From positions 1,121,001-1,185,000 of the forward strand of contig NC_088305.1 of the NCBI RefSeq assembly GCF_032854445.1: a DNA stretch of 64,000 bases, read 5' to 3'. Below, in pieces: positions 1 through 12,253 of the stretch. The position numbers and the translations under genes are program-made. The stretch is from Liolophura sinensis (lineage: Eukaryota; Mollusca; Polyplacophora; Chitonida; Chitonidae). The notes below the pieces were generated by a model, which saw only the letters and a list, made by a program, of their open reading frames with translations, was not told the DNA's origin and ran no database searches. Within the stretch, counting starts at the first letter, position 1, and every line of letters starts with the position of its first letter.

Positions 1-734
1 CATGAAGCAGAGCGCCAGATGCTCTGTACGCTCTGCCCGTATTTACTTACAAGAGAAGAGGCCTTTTGTCAATTTCCACAGCATCATTTCCCATGTCTTT
101 AAGCAACATGGCATATAATAATAAACGAATAATACATAAATTGTTACGCAGGCGTAAACTTCTTTCAGGATTCTGGCATGAGTGTCTGAGAATGCACATT
201 TGTATGAATCTCATTTCAAAGTTTATTTGTCCACTGATTATCTGATGCTCGACTTATTGACTTCACACGTGTGTTTTGCGTATCCAAATTAGGTAGCAGT
301 TTCTTCACAAAGAGTCATGGGACTAGTTATCACTGAGGTATAATGATTCGCATTTTCATGTTTAATCAACCCAGTTGTAATTGCATGCTATACAACGACG
401 ATCGAAGATAAGGCTGAACACCCATAGCAAGTGTTGCTTTGAAATTCAAAAATTTTGCCTAATTTTACTTGTTGCTGTTTTACACCCCTGTCTGATATTA
501 TTCTGTATAAATACCGTCATTTAAACATTTGACAAGTGACACACTTTGCAGCTGTTTTGCGATTGGTCTCAAACTTTGCAAAAGTAGGCCCTGTTATTGT
601 CTTTTTTTCCTTTTTAATTTTAATTTCTTTTCTTTACAATAAGAGTAAAATGCTGCATGAATATTGCTTCATTTACCACGCATTCGTTTCCGTCCATGTA
701 TGGCGTTTATGATTTATATTGTTTTTGCCACCAG
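1..734. other. Upstream intron or flank, nothing recognised
   Basis: AT-rich, non-repetitive sequence left of the first recognised exon. I looked for an exon carrying the preceding part of the monooxygenase domain and saw none. Confidence 0.5.
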
Positions 735-794
735 GGGGATTCATTAATGACAGAATGTACGTATGATTCAAGGAACAGAACCAACATCACAGTG
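735..794 (+). CDS. DBH/MOXD1-like exon A
   Basis: Twenty codons, GDSLMTECTY..., between a CCACCAG acceptor and a GTAAGA donor. It matches the GD-x-L-x-TEC-Y strand that precedes the CuM methionine motif in this family. It starts in phase 0, so at least one further coding exon lies upstream; I found no convincing candidate in 1-734. Confidence 0.8.
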
Positions 795-3700
795 GTAAGA
801 CTCTTGTTTTCTGTCAGCGTATAAATCAGGAGGAAGTTAGCGTGCTAGCGCGGAGAAATGGGCAAGGAAACTCACACCAATGCGGTCGCTTTGAGTTCGA
901 GTCCAACTCAGGCTTTCGTCCTCTCTGCTCGTACGTTGGAAGATTTTCTAGCAACCTGCGGATGATCGTGGATTTCCCTCGGGCTCTGCCCGGTTTCCTC
1001 TCAAAATAATGCTGGCCGCCGTCGTACGATTGAAACATTGTTTTACGTACGGCGTAAAACACCAATCAGATTTTACCTTCAATCTGACCAAAATACTGAC
1101 TATCGACCGTTTAGCGATGTGTCGCCCCCGATATTCATGACTCCATTTTCACCGTTTCCGAAGTTTTACCTTTGCAAAGTCTAGCGTACATGTGATGTGA
1201 CAGAAAGGTTGTTGAGATCGACTATTAACCCCATGAAACAAAGGAACAGTATGGAATGGCCTATGTTAGTATTGTGAATTATAATGGTTATGGAGACTTC
1301 TCTTGGACTGGCCTCCTCGAGTCAGTTGTGATAATGGGCTCTATACATTGCAGATCTGGCATTAATGAGAAATGCGTATTTGTTGGCAATTCCAGGGCGG
1401 TATGTCCATGAGAGATGAGATGTGCATGAGTTACATCCTGTATTACCCCAAAGTACCTCTGACGTTTTGCACCAGCAGCCCGAAAGTCACTGACGTCATC
1501 AAAGTTAGCGAGGTATCCTCGGTCTACTGGGGGTAAATCTCTCCTCTCGATTGGTTTATTTATTTACTTATTTATTTATTTATTCATTTTATTTTTTTAT
1601 TTATTTATTTTATTTGTTTATTTAAACTTCTTTATGATGGCGCTTTCGAATTTTTCAGCGTCTTCGAGTTTGCTTACTTGAAACAACATCACAAAGATAA
1701 AACAATATGCTTTCAAACGTCATGTGTGATACTTTATGTCGATGTGTAGATACTTCTGTTCTGGGGCAGTTTTTTTCTTTCAATTCTTCATTAGGTTGCT
1801 TCTAGTTTTATTTTTCAACGGATACATGTGGCATACCATGTGCAAGTACAGCAAAAAAAACACTCCCCAGCTTTCTTCCTATGCTATTAAATTGACTTTA
1901 AACTGCTGACTTCCTAAGGTCCCAGTCCGTCAGCCCGAGAGTTAAGTATCCCTGCTGCGGTCACGTCTATAGTTATAGTTGTCACAACAACGTTGGCGGG
2001 GGTGGGGTATAGTCTGAAACAGTTGCTCTCAGCTGGTCCTGCGTTCCCATAGCTCTAATAGATTCTTGTATGCTACATGTGTGCCTATAATTATGGCAGA
2101 TATATCACGTAGACTTCCATACAACCGACTCTAATAGACTCTGGTATGTTACATGTATGCCTATGATTATGGCAGATATATCATGTCGACTTTCATACAA
2201 CCGACTCTAATAGACTCTTGTATGCTACATGTATGCCTGTGATTATGGCAGATTTAACACGTAGACTTTCACACAACCGACTCTAATAGACTCTTGTATG
2301 CTACATGTAAGCCTATGATTATGGCAGATATATCACATAGGCTACCATACAACTGACTCTAATAGACTCTTGTATGCTACATGTATGCCTATGATTATGG
2401 CAGATATATCACATAGACTTTCATACAGCCGACTCTAATAGACTCTTGTATGCTACATGTATGCCTATGATTATGGCAGATATATCACGTAGACTTCCAT
2501 ACAACCGACTCTAATAGACCCTTGTATGCTACATGTATGCCTATGATTATGGCAGATATATCATGTCGACTTTCATACAACTGACTCTAATAGACTCTTG
2601 TATGCTACATGTATGCCTATGATTATGGCAGATATATCACGTAGACTTCCATACAACTGACTCTAATAGACTCTTGTATGCTACATGTATGCCTATGATT
2701 ATGGCAGATATATCACATAGACTTCCATACAACTGACTCTAATAGACTCTTGTATGCTACATGTATGCCTATGATTATGGCAGATATATCACGTAGACTT
2801 CCATACAACCGACTTTAATAGACTCTGGTATGCTACATGTATGCCTGTGATTTCTTTAATGAACTTCTTCATTAACATGATGTCTGTATTTTTACAGCCC
2901 GGACATCGTTGTTTTCCCCAAGTCCTACCAAGGCTTAACACTTGTGCAGGCAATGAACGATGTTGACTGGTCAAACCCAGACATAGTCCAGAGATATACA
3001 CGGGATATAAGCGGCTCCGAAATCATCGCCAGATGTCTTTATTGTAATAATAACGGAACGTATCAGGTAGCTTGCTTTTGTTGTTTCATCACGAAATAAA
3101 CCCAAATTAAAATACATGTTTAATTTCCAAATCAAAATTTAATGTAAATGTATTTTGGTTTATCAGTGACCAACAACTATTTTGCAGGGCCCAGTTTTTG
3201 TAAAGTGTATTAGCTAATACTGATTTTAAGTCATATTTTATATAAAATTTTTAGCCAAACTCAGCATCTAGTGCAGTTCTCTGAAGTCCAAGTATAACAA
3301 CAGCAGTTTTAGTTAATCTGTATTATAATGTTATACATTTCTGGGCTAAGTACAGAATTGAAAAATTGGCGTAAATCTAATCTGGTATTAAATCTTAAAC
3401 CAATTTTGAACAACCCGGCCCTGATGTAAGAAATGTCCTTTAGCGCGCGATGGCTATTCTCTCAAAATACCAGACTGTCTGGCCTTACCCATCGTCGAGC
3501 TAACAGTCTGGTAGAGGAACATTTGGAAGGAATGAAATGATGAAACATCAACACATAATTATTCAAACCGATAGTTTCCAGAAATCCAGATTGACAACAA
3601 ACTCGCATAACAGTTTGATTGCGGTATGGGACAGGGCAGTCAGACTTTACAGACGTACTTGCTTCAAAATTCTTTGTATACTATTTTATTCTCCCTTTTC

Positions 3701-4270
3701 AACTGTTTGTCAGCCACAATGAAAGCATCATAAGACCGTGTGAGGTTTTTTTTTTTGAAAGAAATAAATGAATTTCTGAGTCGTTTTACTCTTTAAACAT
3801 CTCTACATTTTGCGGGGTGGGTGGAAATTATACATTCATGTGATAAATTCTCTGTTAATTCTTTATCCGAAATGACCAACTTTTGCTCAGCTGTGTAACG
3901 GCATTAGATAATCCTTCCACCGGTACTTTTTTTTTCAAAGCGGAAACTGGAGCAGAAATCAAGAACAAATCTAGTACCTGTACTCTTATGTGTGTCTCTA
4001 GATTTAGTCTGATAATCCAGAGATGGCCCTCAAAGAATAATTTACCGCTATATTATTTGAAATGGACAAACATTCGTGTACGTTTTATGACCAAAATGGA
4101 AATAAATTCCTTATATGCATCTTGAATTTCAGACAGACAGAAATCTAGTCCGGACTACGCCCGTCAAGCAGCCGTACCGTCCCCAGGGTGATGTCTGCTC
4201 GCATGCTTCATCCATTCATGAAATGCCCAAATGGATTGTACTATGGACCTTGTTGTCTTTGTTCTCATGA
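735..4270 (+). CDS. DBH/MOXD1-like copper type II monooxygenase, C-terminal four exons (5' part missing)
   Basis: Exons 735-794, 1396-1532, 2898-3066 and 4133-4270 join in frame (phases 0, 2, 0) with GT-AG introns and end at a TGA. The 166 residues fit the C-terminal copper (CuM) domain of the dopamine beta-hydroxylase / MOXD1 / PHM family, which hydroxylates small substrates in the secretory pathway using ascorbate and copper. Key evidence is ECTYDSRNRTNITV followed directly by GGMSMRDEMCMSYILYYP; the Met of DEMC is the family's CuM ligand. The tail ends in a short hydrophobic run (WIVLWTLLSLFS), compatible with a membrane or GPI-type anchor as in MOXD1, but this is only suggestive. The N-terminal domain and the HxH copper ligands are not seen and should lie left of the window. 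It could equally be called DBH-like; MOXD1 versus DBH cannot be settled from this part. Confidence 0.88.
828..1070 (+). mobile_element. tRNA-derived SINE, family 1, diverged copy
   Basis: Lies in the DBH-like intron A. It shares with the best copy (31938-32208) the B-box-like GAGTTCGAGTCC, the CAACCTGCGGATG body, the GGGCTCTGCCCGGTTTCC hairpin, ATAATGCTGGCCGCCGTCGT and the end GGCGTAAAACACCAATCA. The A-box end is degraded. Confidence 0.8.
1396..1532 (+). CDS. DBH/MOXD1-like exon B (CuM methionine motif)
   Basis: Forty-five codons plus two bases. The donor is taken as GG|GTAAAT at 1533, not the earlier GAG|GTATCC, because only the later donor keeps the frame into exon C. The exon carries GGMSMRDEMC with the expected copper-binding Met and the LYYP motif. 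Confidence 0.85.
1555..1625. repeat. (TTTA)n low-complexity tract
   Basis: Run of TTTATTTATT units in the DBH-like intron B, possibly a relic SINE tail. Confidence 0.8.
2050..2852. repeat. 76-bp tandem array in a DBH-like intron
   Basis: About ten copies of a 76-bp unit containing ACTCTAATAGACTCTTGTAT and GCCTATGATTATGGCAGATA. Ends about 45 bp before the exon C acceptor; no homology to the flanking exons was seen. Confidence 0.95.
2898..3066 (+). CDS. DBH/MOXD1-like exon C
   Basis: Acceptor TTTTTACAG, donor CAG|GTAGCT; 56 codons after the split Gly codon. Contains LVQAMNDVDW, similar to the LSFMDAMNKFKW stretch of MOXD1, then a Cys-containing segment (ARCLYCNNNGTYQ). Confidence 0.8.
4133..4270 (+). 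CDS. DBH/MOXD1-like terminal exon
   Basis: Acceptor TGAATTTCAG; 45 codons and TGA. QPYRPQGDVC resembles the MOXD1 tail (YKAEPLVC), followed by a hydrophobic C-terminus. No clear AATAAA follows within several hundred bases. Confidence 0.75.
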   Translation, partial: TDRNLVRTTPVKQPYRPQGDVCSHASSIHEMPKWIVLWTLLSLFS

Positions 4271-5049
4271 GATAATGTTAGATTAGTACCTTCTTATTCA
4301 TCGTATACAACAATAATACCCAACTGAAGAGGTTTGAAAGCAACACGATATTCAGCTCTAGTCTGTCCGTGGTTTATTTGTGGTCGGTAGTCGAACTGAG
4401 AAAAGGAAAGGGAAAGTGAATTTTTAAAAAATATTCTAGGGGAGTGATCACCATGTGTACAAACCACGTTCAGAAGGTTGAATGCTCGAAGCCAGCTACG
4501 TGTGCGCTAGAGGTGAGCCTGTGGCTTGCGCCCGAAAACCTTCAGTCAGGTCAGTTCAGCGTGCTTCTGGACGATAACCATGGTGTGGATAGGAAACCAT
4601 ATACCTACATGTATGTGAACACGTGTTTAGGCGTACTCAAAGCGGTGTTCATTTTGTTTACCAAGGAACAATAGAAACATACGACCACTGGCTGTGTACA
4701 CATATTTTACAGACTGAAGTGCATAGGGATTTTAAGGTATGCATGATAGCAAGCGCGATAGTCTGTGCCACCATCAGTTACTGTATGTACGTCCTGTGTA
4801 CATAGAGTATAGACGCAGGCCTAATTTTTATGCTATCCAGGCTGTGGGATGATTTTACGACCGCTGGCGTTCCATGGCGGGAAATTCATTGATAGTTCGA
4901 CAATCTCTACATGCTGTGTGTACATCGTCCAGTTTTCTGTTGGTACTTCATTCAGTTAAAATCTGTTATAGTCAAGGTGACATTTTATGCAACTGTTTTC
5001 ACATTTATCCTCATGCTTGTAATGAATGTAATTTGGTCTGGCCTAAGAG
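4271..5049. other. 3' flank of DBH-like gene, unique sequence
   Basis: No coding signal or repeat recognised. Short open frames here have no family features. Confidence 0.5.
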
Positions 5050-6290
5050 CATAACGGATGTGTACATTTGTCTACGGTATACCGGTACTCCGTTCCAGTG
5101 AATGCAGGTTTTATGTGCAGTTTTGTTTACGGTATGCAGGTGCTCTGTTTCTTTGAATGCAGGTTTTTAAGCGCAGGTTTGTCAACAGTATGGTGCACCG
5201 GTGCTCTGTTCCATCGAATGCCGCTTTTCATGCCCAGTTTTGTCTACAGTACGGTGTACCAGTGCTATGTTTAATCGAATGCAGGGTTTCATGCGCAGTT
5301 TTGTCTGCAGCACGGTATACCTGTGCTGGTTCCATCGAATGCAGGTTTTTAGGCGCAGGTTTGTCTACAGTACGGTATACCGGTACTCTGTTCCATCGAA
5401 TGCAGGCTTTTAGGGACAGTTTGGTCTGCACTATGGTGCACCGTTCCTCTGTTCCTTCGGGTGCAGGTGTTCAGGTGCAGTTTTGTCTGTAGTATGGCGC
5501 ACGGGTGCTCTGTTCCATCGAATTCTGGTTTTTATTCGCAGGTTTGTCTGCAGTGTGATGAACCGGTGCTCTATTATATGGCATGCTGGTTTTTAGGGGC
5601 AGTTTTGTCTACAGTATAGTGTACTGGTGTCTGTTCCATCGCATGCTGGTTTTTAGGGGCAGTTTTGTCTACAGTATAGTGTACCGGTGTCTGTTCCATC
5701 GCATGCTGGTTTTTAGGGGCAGTTTTGTCTACAATATGGTGTACCGGTGCTCTGTTCCATCGAATGCTGGTTTTTAGGGGCAGTTTTGTCTACAGTATAG
5801 TGTACCGGTGTCTGTTCCATCGCATGCTGGTTTTTAGGGGCAGGTTTGTCTACAGTATGGTGTACCAGTGCTCTGTTCCATCGAATGCAGTTTCCTGTAC
5901 AGTACCATGTACCGTTCTTCTTTTCCATCAAATGCAGGTTTTTTATGTGCAGTTTTTTTCTACAGTATGGTGTACGGGTACTCTGTTCCATCGAATGAAG
6001 GGTTTTATGTCTAGTTTTGTCTGCAGGATGTTGTACCGGTACTCTGTTCCATCGATTGCAGGCCTTTATGTGCATATCTGTCTACTGCAGGCCTTTATGT
6101 GTATGTCTGTCTACAGTATTTGATACCGGTACTCTGTTCCATAGAATGCACTCCTTTATGTGCAAGTTTGTCTTCAGTATGGTGTACCGGTACTCGGTTC
6201 CATCGTATGCAGGTTTTTTTTTGTGCAGGTTTGTCTTCAGTATGGTATACCGGTGCTCTGTGTCATCGCAGGCACGATTCCATGGATATT
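5050..6290. repeat. 60-bp tandem array
   Basis: About 20 diverged copies of a 60-bp unit with GGGGCAGTTTTGTCTACAGT and CTGTTCCATCGAATGC. Because the unit is a multiple of three, open frames appear on both strands; they are repeat artefacts. Confidence 0.93.
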
Positions 6291-6334
6291 ACATGCTGTG
6301 TTTTTTTCAAGTGGAATCTGGCCACCTTTATCAT

Positions 6335-7950
6335 TTATTATTTTATATGACATTTCCACCCAGCTCCCGCCCCACCTGTATCATATATGACATTTCCACC
6401 CAGCTTCCGTCCCACCTGTATCATACATGACATTTCCACCTAGCTCCTGTACCACCTATATCATGTATGACATTTCCACCCAGCTTCCGCCCCACCTGTA
6501 TCATATATGACATTTCCACCCAGCTTCCGTCCCACCTGTATCATACATGACATTTCCACCTAGCTCCCGCCACACCTATATCATGTATGACATTTCCACC
6601 CAGCTCCCGCCCCACCTGTATCATATATGACATTTCCACCCAGCTTCCGTCCCACCTGTATCATATATGACATTTCCACCCAGCTTCCGTCCCACCTGTA
6701 TCATACATGACATTTCCACCTAGCTCCCGCCACACCTATATCATGTATGACATTTCCACCCAGCTCCCTCCCCACCTGTATCATATATGACATTTCCACC
6801 CAGCTCCCGCCCCACCTGTATCATATATGACATTTCCACCCAACTCCCGTCCCACCTGTATCATACATGACATTTCCACCTAGCTCCCGTACCACCTATA
6901 TCATGTATGACATTTCCACCCAACTCCCGTCTCACCTTTATCATATATGACATTTCCACCCAGCTCCCGCCCCACCTGTATCATATATGACATTTCCACC
7001 CAGTTCCCGTCCCACCTGTATCATACATGACATTTCCACCTAGCTCCCGTACCACCTATATCATGTATGACATTTCCACCCATCTCCCGCCCCACCTGTA
7101 TCATAAATGACATTTTCACCCAGTTCCCGTCCCACCTGTATCATATATGACATTTCCACCCAACTCCTGTCGCACCTATATCATGTATGACATTTCCACC
7201 CAGCCCCCGCCCCACCTGTACCATATATGACATTTCCACCCAGCTCCCGCCACACCTATATCATATATGACATTTCCACCCAGCTCCCGCCCCACCTTTA
7301 TCATACATGACATTTCCACCCAACTCCTGTCGCACCTATATCATGTATGACATTTCCACCCAGCTCCCGCCCCACCTGTATCATATACGACATTTCCACC
7401 CAGCTCCCGCCCCACCTGTATCATGTATGACATTTCCACCCATCTCCCGTCTCACCTTTATCATATATGACATTTCCACCCAGCCCCCGTCCCACCTATA
7501 TCATGTATGGCATTTCCACCCAGCCCCCTCCCCACCTGTACCATATATGACATTTCCACCCAGCTCCCGCCCCACCTGTATCATGTATGACATTTCCACC
7601 CAGCTCCCGTCTCACCTTTATCATATATGACATTTCCACCCAGCCCCCGTCCCACCTATATCATGTATGGCATTTCCACCCAGCTCCCAAACACCTGTAT
7701 CATATATGACATTTCCACCCAGCCTCGACCCCACCTGTATCATATACGACATTTCCACCCAACTCCCGTACCACCTATATCATGTATGGCATTTCCACCC
7801 AGCTCCCACCCACCTGTATCATATATGACATTTCCACCCAGCCTCGACCCCACCTGTATCATTACGACATTTCCACCCAGCTCCCGTCCCACCTGTATCA
7901 TGTATGACATTTCTACCCAGGTCCCGTCCCAACTTTATCATATTTGATTT
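6335..7950. repeat. 40-bp tandem array
   Basis: About 40 copies of a regular 40-bp unit (CATTTCCACCCAGCTCCCGC, then CCCACCTGTATCATATATGA), abutting the 60-bp array. Higher-order alternation of TCATACATGA, TCATGTATGA and TCATATATGA variants is visible. Confidence 0.95.
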
Positions 7951-8735
7951 TTTTGAAAGTGTATGATACTCAAACATTTGCTGTATTTAGTTTACGGATT
8001 GGTTCCATTAAGAAGTCGTCCATAAAAGGTGGAAAGTGGCGGAATTTCTTCCCTGTATGGCGGTGGGAAAGCGAATATAGCTGGCGAGGGAAGTGGATGT
8101 TCGATCGGTTGTATTGTCGAGCGGGCGTGAAGCCCTGAACATTGGTTCATTCCGCGCAAAAGTTAAGCATAGAAATTCTCTTCTTGTGTCGATACTATAC
8201 TTCAAGTGGATTGAGCGCAGGTCATTTTAAAAAAAAAAAACGAGCTGTTGATGTGTGACGTCAGTCTGAGTCGGTGTCTGCATGAACTCCACCCAATAGA
8301 AGCGGGTTAGTGCACTGTAAAACCTGTTTATACAGTGATTTTCATGGGATAGTTGTTTTGCAGCTGATGTGCCATTGGTCGTGAATGAATGACGAATATT
8401 GGAATAGCCTCTTTGCTGGTGAAAAAAGGTGGCATCTTATTATTCCGTGGAACCAGACGAGAAGTCTGTAGCTACTTCGTTAGGGACAGCAATTCACCGC
8501 GTGGTAAACTCAAAATGGAGTTATGTTCTTGTTTTTCAATGATTTTGTTAATTATAAGTTAGAAGACTTTTTTAATAGGACCATTGTAAGAGTCATTTGT
8601 GTTTTTAACATGTGCAAATACACGTACTTGTATAAATCTCAAGGTTTAACAGAATACGGATAATATATGAAATGATTTGGACTGAAATTATGCAGTTACA
8701 TATCAGATGGCCTCGTTGTCACACTAGCATATAGG

Positions 8736-8772
<37 letters not shown>

Positions 8773-9025
8773 GTGTGTGTATGTGTGTGTATGTGTGTGT
8801 GTGTGTGTGTGTGTTTGTGAACATATTCTTGTATTGGCCTGTCATATATATATATATATAGAGTATCTCAGTTACATATTCGTCAGAAAAAAAAATCATT
8901 TTCTCACGCATGTGTATACAGTGTTACCCCATTACACAAAACGCCCACTGACAATGGTTAAAAATGGGACTGAAACAGTATTAATGCTAAACACAATCAA
9001 GGGTAGTGTATATACTGGGATATAT
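7951..9025. other. Intergenic sequence with AT and GT microsatellites
   Basis: Mostly unique. An (AT)n tract at about 8740-8768 runs into a (TG)n tract to about 8816, with a second (AT)n at about 8846-8860. No gene seen. Confidence 0.7.
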
Positions 9026-9029
9026 TTAT

Positions 9030-9270
9030 TTATTTAATCCATTGGTGTTTTACGCCGTACTCAAGAATATTTCACTTATAGGACGGCGCCCAGCATTAGG
9101 GTGGGAGAAAACCGGGCAGAGCCCGGGAGAAACCCACGGCCATCCGCAGGTTACTTGCCGACCTTCCCACGTACTGCCGGAGCGGAAGTCAACATGACTT
9201 GAACTCACAGCTATCGGATTGTTCAGAGGCTCTTGTTTCATTACGCCGCGCTGGCACACTAACCACCTTG
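9030..9270 (-). mobile_element. tRNA-derived SINE, family 1, minus orientation
   Basis: The reverse complement carries the family body from the tRNA-like head (near 9270) through CCCGGGCTCTGCCCGGTTTT and ATTCTTGAGTACGGCGTAAA to an AAATAAATAAAT tail. Confidence 0.85.
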
Positions 9271-9304
9271 GTCTCAGGGTTCCCCAGTGTGTGAGTTGTC
9301 TACC

Positions 9305-9530
9305 CATGGACACTGACTGTATTTCATTTTCACAAGCCCGGATTACGTTCCATTGACACTGACAGTATTTCATTTTCACAAGCCCGGATTACGTTCCATT
9401 GACACTGACAGTATTTCATTTTCACAAGCCCGGATTACGTTCCATTGACATTTACAGTATTTCACATTCACAAGCTTGGATTACGTTCCATTGACACTGT
9501 ATTTCATTTTTACAAGCCCGGATTACGTTG
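9305..9530. repeat. 46-bp tandem array
   Basis: About five copies of a 46-bp unit containing CATTTTCACAAGCCCGGATT and ACGTTCCATTGACACTGACA. Confidence 0.92.
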
Positions 9531-11594
9531 CCATCCCATTTCAGCACAGCAGATTGCTCATTTCCGCACTGCGCCGGGACCTTATAAAAACGGTACTTTC
9601 CCATGCAGTGAGAGCGGAGGAATCTGCTAATTCCCTGCCCAAGATCGGGTTTGACCTCACATTTTTATGTCTCAGCAACTGAAAGGCAATTGGCTCTAAA
9701 CGTTAGTCCACGCCCGCTGTCGGGCTCTTTAATATTCTGTAATCGACGATTGAATATGTCTCATTAAGGGTAAGAACTTAACTACCGGTATCACAAAATC
9801 CGCTGGTCCACGGCATAAATCCCGCAAAAAACAAAAAAATCAGACGAAACAAACACATCTTGCCTTGCTTAATACTCGACACGAGGCCGAAAGGGGTGAA
9901 CATAGCATTTTTTATTCGATTGTCGGGATACACAAAAGGGTCCAGATCACAGTTGAACACACCGTTTTCTTGTGACGTTGCTTGTGCAAGTACTAGGTAA
10001 CTGTTTTTGAACACAAACACGCCGGTAACTGTGATGTAATAAAACAAAGAACAAAAAGTCCATATCTTTGAACTGATTTGTTACAGGAGGAAATGAGTTT
10101 TTTCAATTTCCGATGCATTACCATTTCTTATTGGATTGATGCGTTACTATTTCTTATTGGATTGATGCATTAAAATGTTTTATTCGATGGCTGCATTACC
10201 ATTTCTCACTGGATTGATGCATAACCATTTATTACTGGATTGATGCATTACCATTTCTTATTGGATTGATGTATTTCCATGTCTTTTTCGATTAGTGATT
10301 TGCCATTTCTTATTCGAATGATGCTTTACCATTTCTTATTGGATTGATGCTTTATCATGTCATTCCTATAGTAATAGGTGGCCAGTATTATGGTGGGAGT
10401 AAACTGGACACATTCCGGGGGCAAACCCACGACCATTCGCAGGTTACTGCAAGACTTTCTAACACTACCATGTACTGTGGGTCATGTCTTATTATATTTC
10501 CCAATACACGCAGTTTTGCTGGCCTAATTAAATGTTGATCACCAATAGATCATGAAAGTGTGCATGTAAAAACTTCGAAAGTTGTAAAAGTTTTAGCGAT
10601 GTGCATACTGGTGCAGTATGAAATAAAGGACCTCATTCAATGATGAATGGTTCACAGCTGGTTTAGAAAAAACTGGTGACGGGTTAGTGGATTCTGGAAA
10701 TCCAAAGACCAGAACAACTACAGGAAAGGAAAAGCAACAACAAAAAACTTAGGAGCTCACTATCTCAATCCATTAAGGTGTCAATCTCAGCTGTGGCTTC
10801 AAGTTAGTCGGGTATACCTTCCGAGTGGCCGTATTCGCATGGCTAAATCTGCTTTCCTCTGGTTTAATCCATTAACCAGACTGTCGTGATACTCATGTAA
10901 GTCTACTATTTTTTATGGCATAAAACACCAGTTAAGCAAATACACGTACACATGCATGCATGTAACTTCAGCTTAACTTCAGTAATATGTGTTACATTTA
11001 ATATTTAATACATGTCAATATATATATAAACTGTGACATGAATCATTTCATCTTACTTTAGAAATGCGTACAAGTTCTATACAATCTGATAAATTAGTCT
11101 CGTTCACAATCACTGGCCTTCTGAGTTTTTTTATTAGCGTCGAACAGGGTTTCATATGCTAAATAAGTACATCATATTTATCGCTGACAATTTGCAGGAA
11201 TACAGTGTAGAGATGTGATCTATTTAAGAATTGTGACGAGGAGAATCGGATGTTTCTTAATTGCTTCACAACAATGTGGGAAACATAAAATCAGCGACCA
11301 ATGGTGTTGGTCCATTCAGGGAATGGAATGTCTAGACTAAACAGAAGATCTTCACCAGGTACCCGACGAATTTCTGCTTTAATGCCACAGCCGAAGCAGC
11401 GAGTTGAATTCAACTCTGAGAATAAAATCTCCCCTGATTTCAACTGTCCGTGCCAGCGAGGGCCCAAACTTTGCAGGTAGATTTGGTTTAATCACCCGAA
11501 AGTCATGAAAGAATGTCAAACACTCAGAAACGTTGTTTAGTGACTCAAGATGCATCAAAGTTCTCTATTTTGTATTATTTCAATTCCTCAAGTA
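9531..11594. other. Intergenic sequence with two repeat pieces
   Basis: A roughly 26-bp array (unit GATTGATGCATTACCATTTC plus TTATTG, about ten copies) spans about 10085-10350. A minus-strand fragment of SINE family 1 lies at about 10372-10460. TTTATT at 11130-11135 (AATAAA on the minus strand) could serve SNF8 but is about 1 kb past its stop. Nothing else recognised. Confidence 0.6.
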
Positions 11595-11800
11595 CGATGC
11601 TAGCCCTATGTGCGTGGCGGAGTGCCTGGTGTAAAACCATACAACCTTTGGCCAATTACGAACAAGTTTCCCCACGTGTGGAGGTGGTCTTTAACAAACA
11701 TTTGTCTGCCTAAACGGTCCTACAAGCACCATCTGAGAGCGGGGAAATCACAAATTCCCTAACCAAGGCCGACATTGAACAAGGTTCTCACACACATTGC
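11595..11800. repeat. Dispersed repeat, family 2
   Basis: Shares phrases such as GGTGGTCTTTAACAAACATT and CGGTCCTACAAGCACCATCT with 26450-26830, and a taaaccact...ccagttactgacgaactttccc phrase, interrupted and diverged, with about 16810-16915, 47370-47480 and 51560-51620. A short non-coding dispersed element; ends unknown. Confidence 0.6.
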
Positions 11801-12139
11801 TGAATGCACAGAAATGCAAAAATAACATTGAAAAATAGAAAAAAAATCCTGGCTGGCACCTCTATTTGTCCATACTGTACCATCTGTGGCACATAAGCTA
11901 CAATGACATACAACCTGCAAGTATGTACATTTTCATAATAAATAAGTCCTGGGCCATTTGCAGACATTTCCAGTTATGCGTGAACATTTTTTACACTAAT
12001 AACTGTGGACGCTGGACATCCGAAGCAGCAGAGTTCCAAAAGATTTGTCTCGTCAACCTTGATGTGTCCCAAATGCACCACACGATCCTCACTGGCATGA
12101 CTGGAGTCCTTCCGAGAGTCAGCAGAATTCCATTTAACC

Positions 12140-12253
12140 TCACGAGGCTGCAGCAGAAGCTTTTAGGTCTGTGAAAAGCCCGGGGAACCAGTATTGCCTG
12201 TCTGTTGGGGACTGATCATCCACCCAGGCCAGTCCTTCTCTTACCATGTAATC
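12140..12253 (-). CDS. SNF8: SNF8 exon 8 (terminal)
   Basis: Residues 214-250 and TGA; acceptor TTGTTTGCAG. Ends [11 protein letters not shown], then [17 protein letters not shown]. Confidence 0.95.
   Translation of the reverse strand, partial: DYMVREGLAWVDDQSPTDRQYWFPGLFTDLKASAAAS

Noticed and set aside
1513-1518. Earlier donor GAG|GTATCC for DBH-like exon B
   Set aside because: It would break the frame into exon C; the donor at 1533 keeps it and adds a plausible VSSVYWG segment.
5228-6075. Cys/Trp-containing short open frames in both directions
   Set aside because: Frames created by the 60-bp array, whose unit is a multiple of three.
9778-10047. 89-codon minus-strand open frame in intergenic DNA
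   Set aside because: No recognisable domain and no splice or codon signal; length is within chance expectation.
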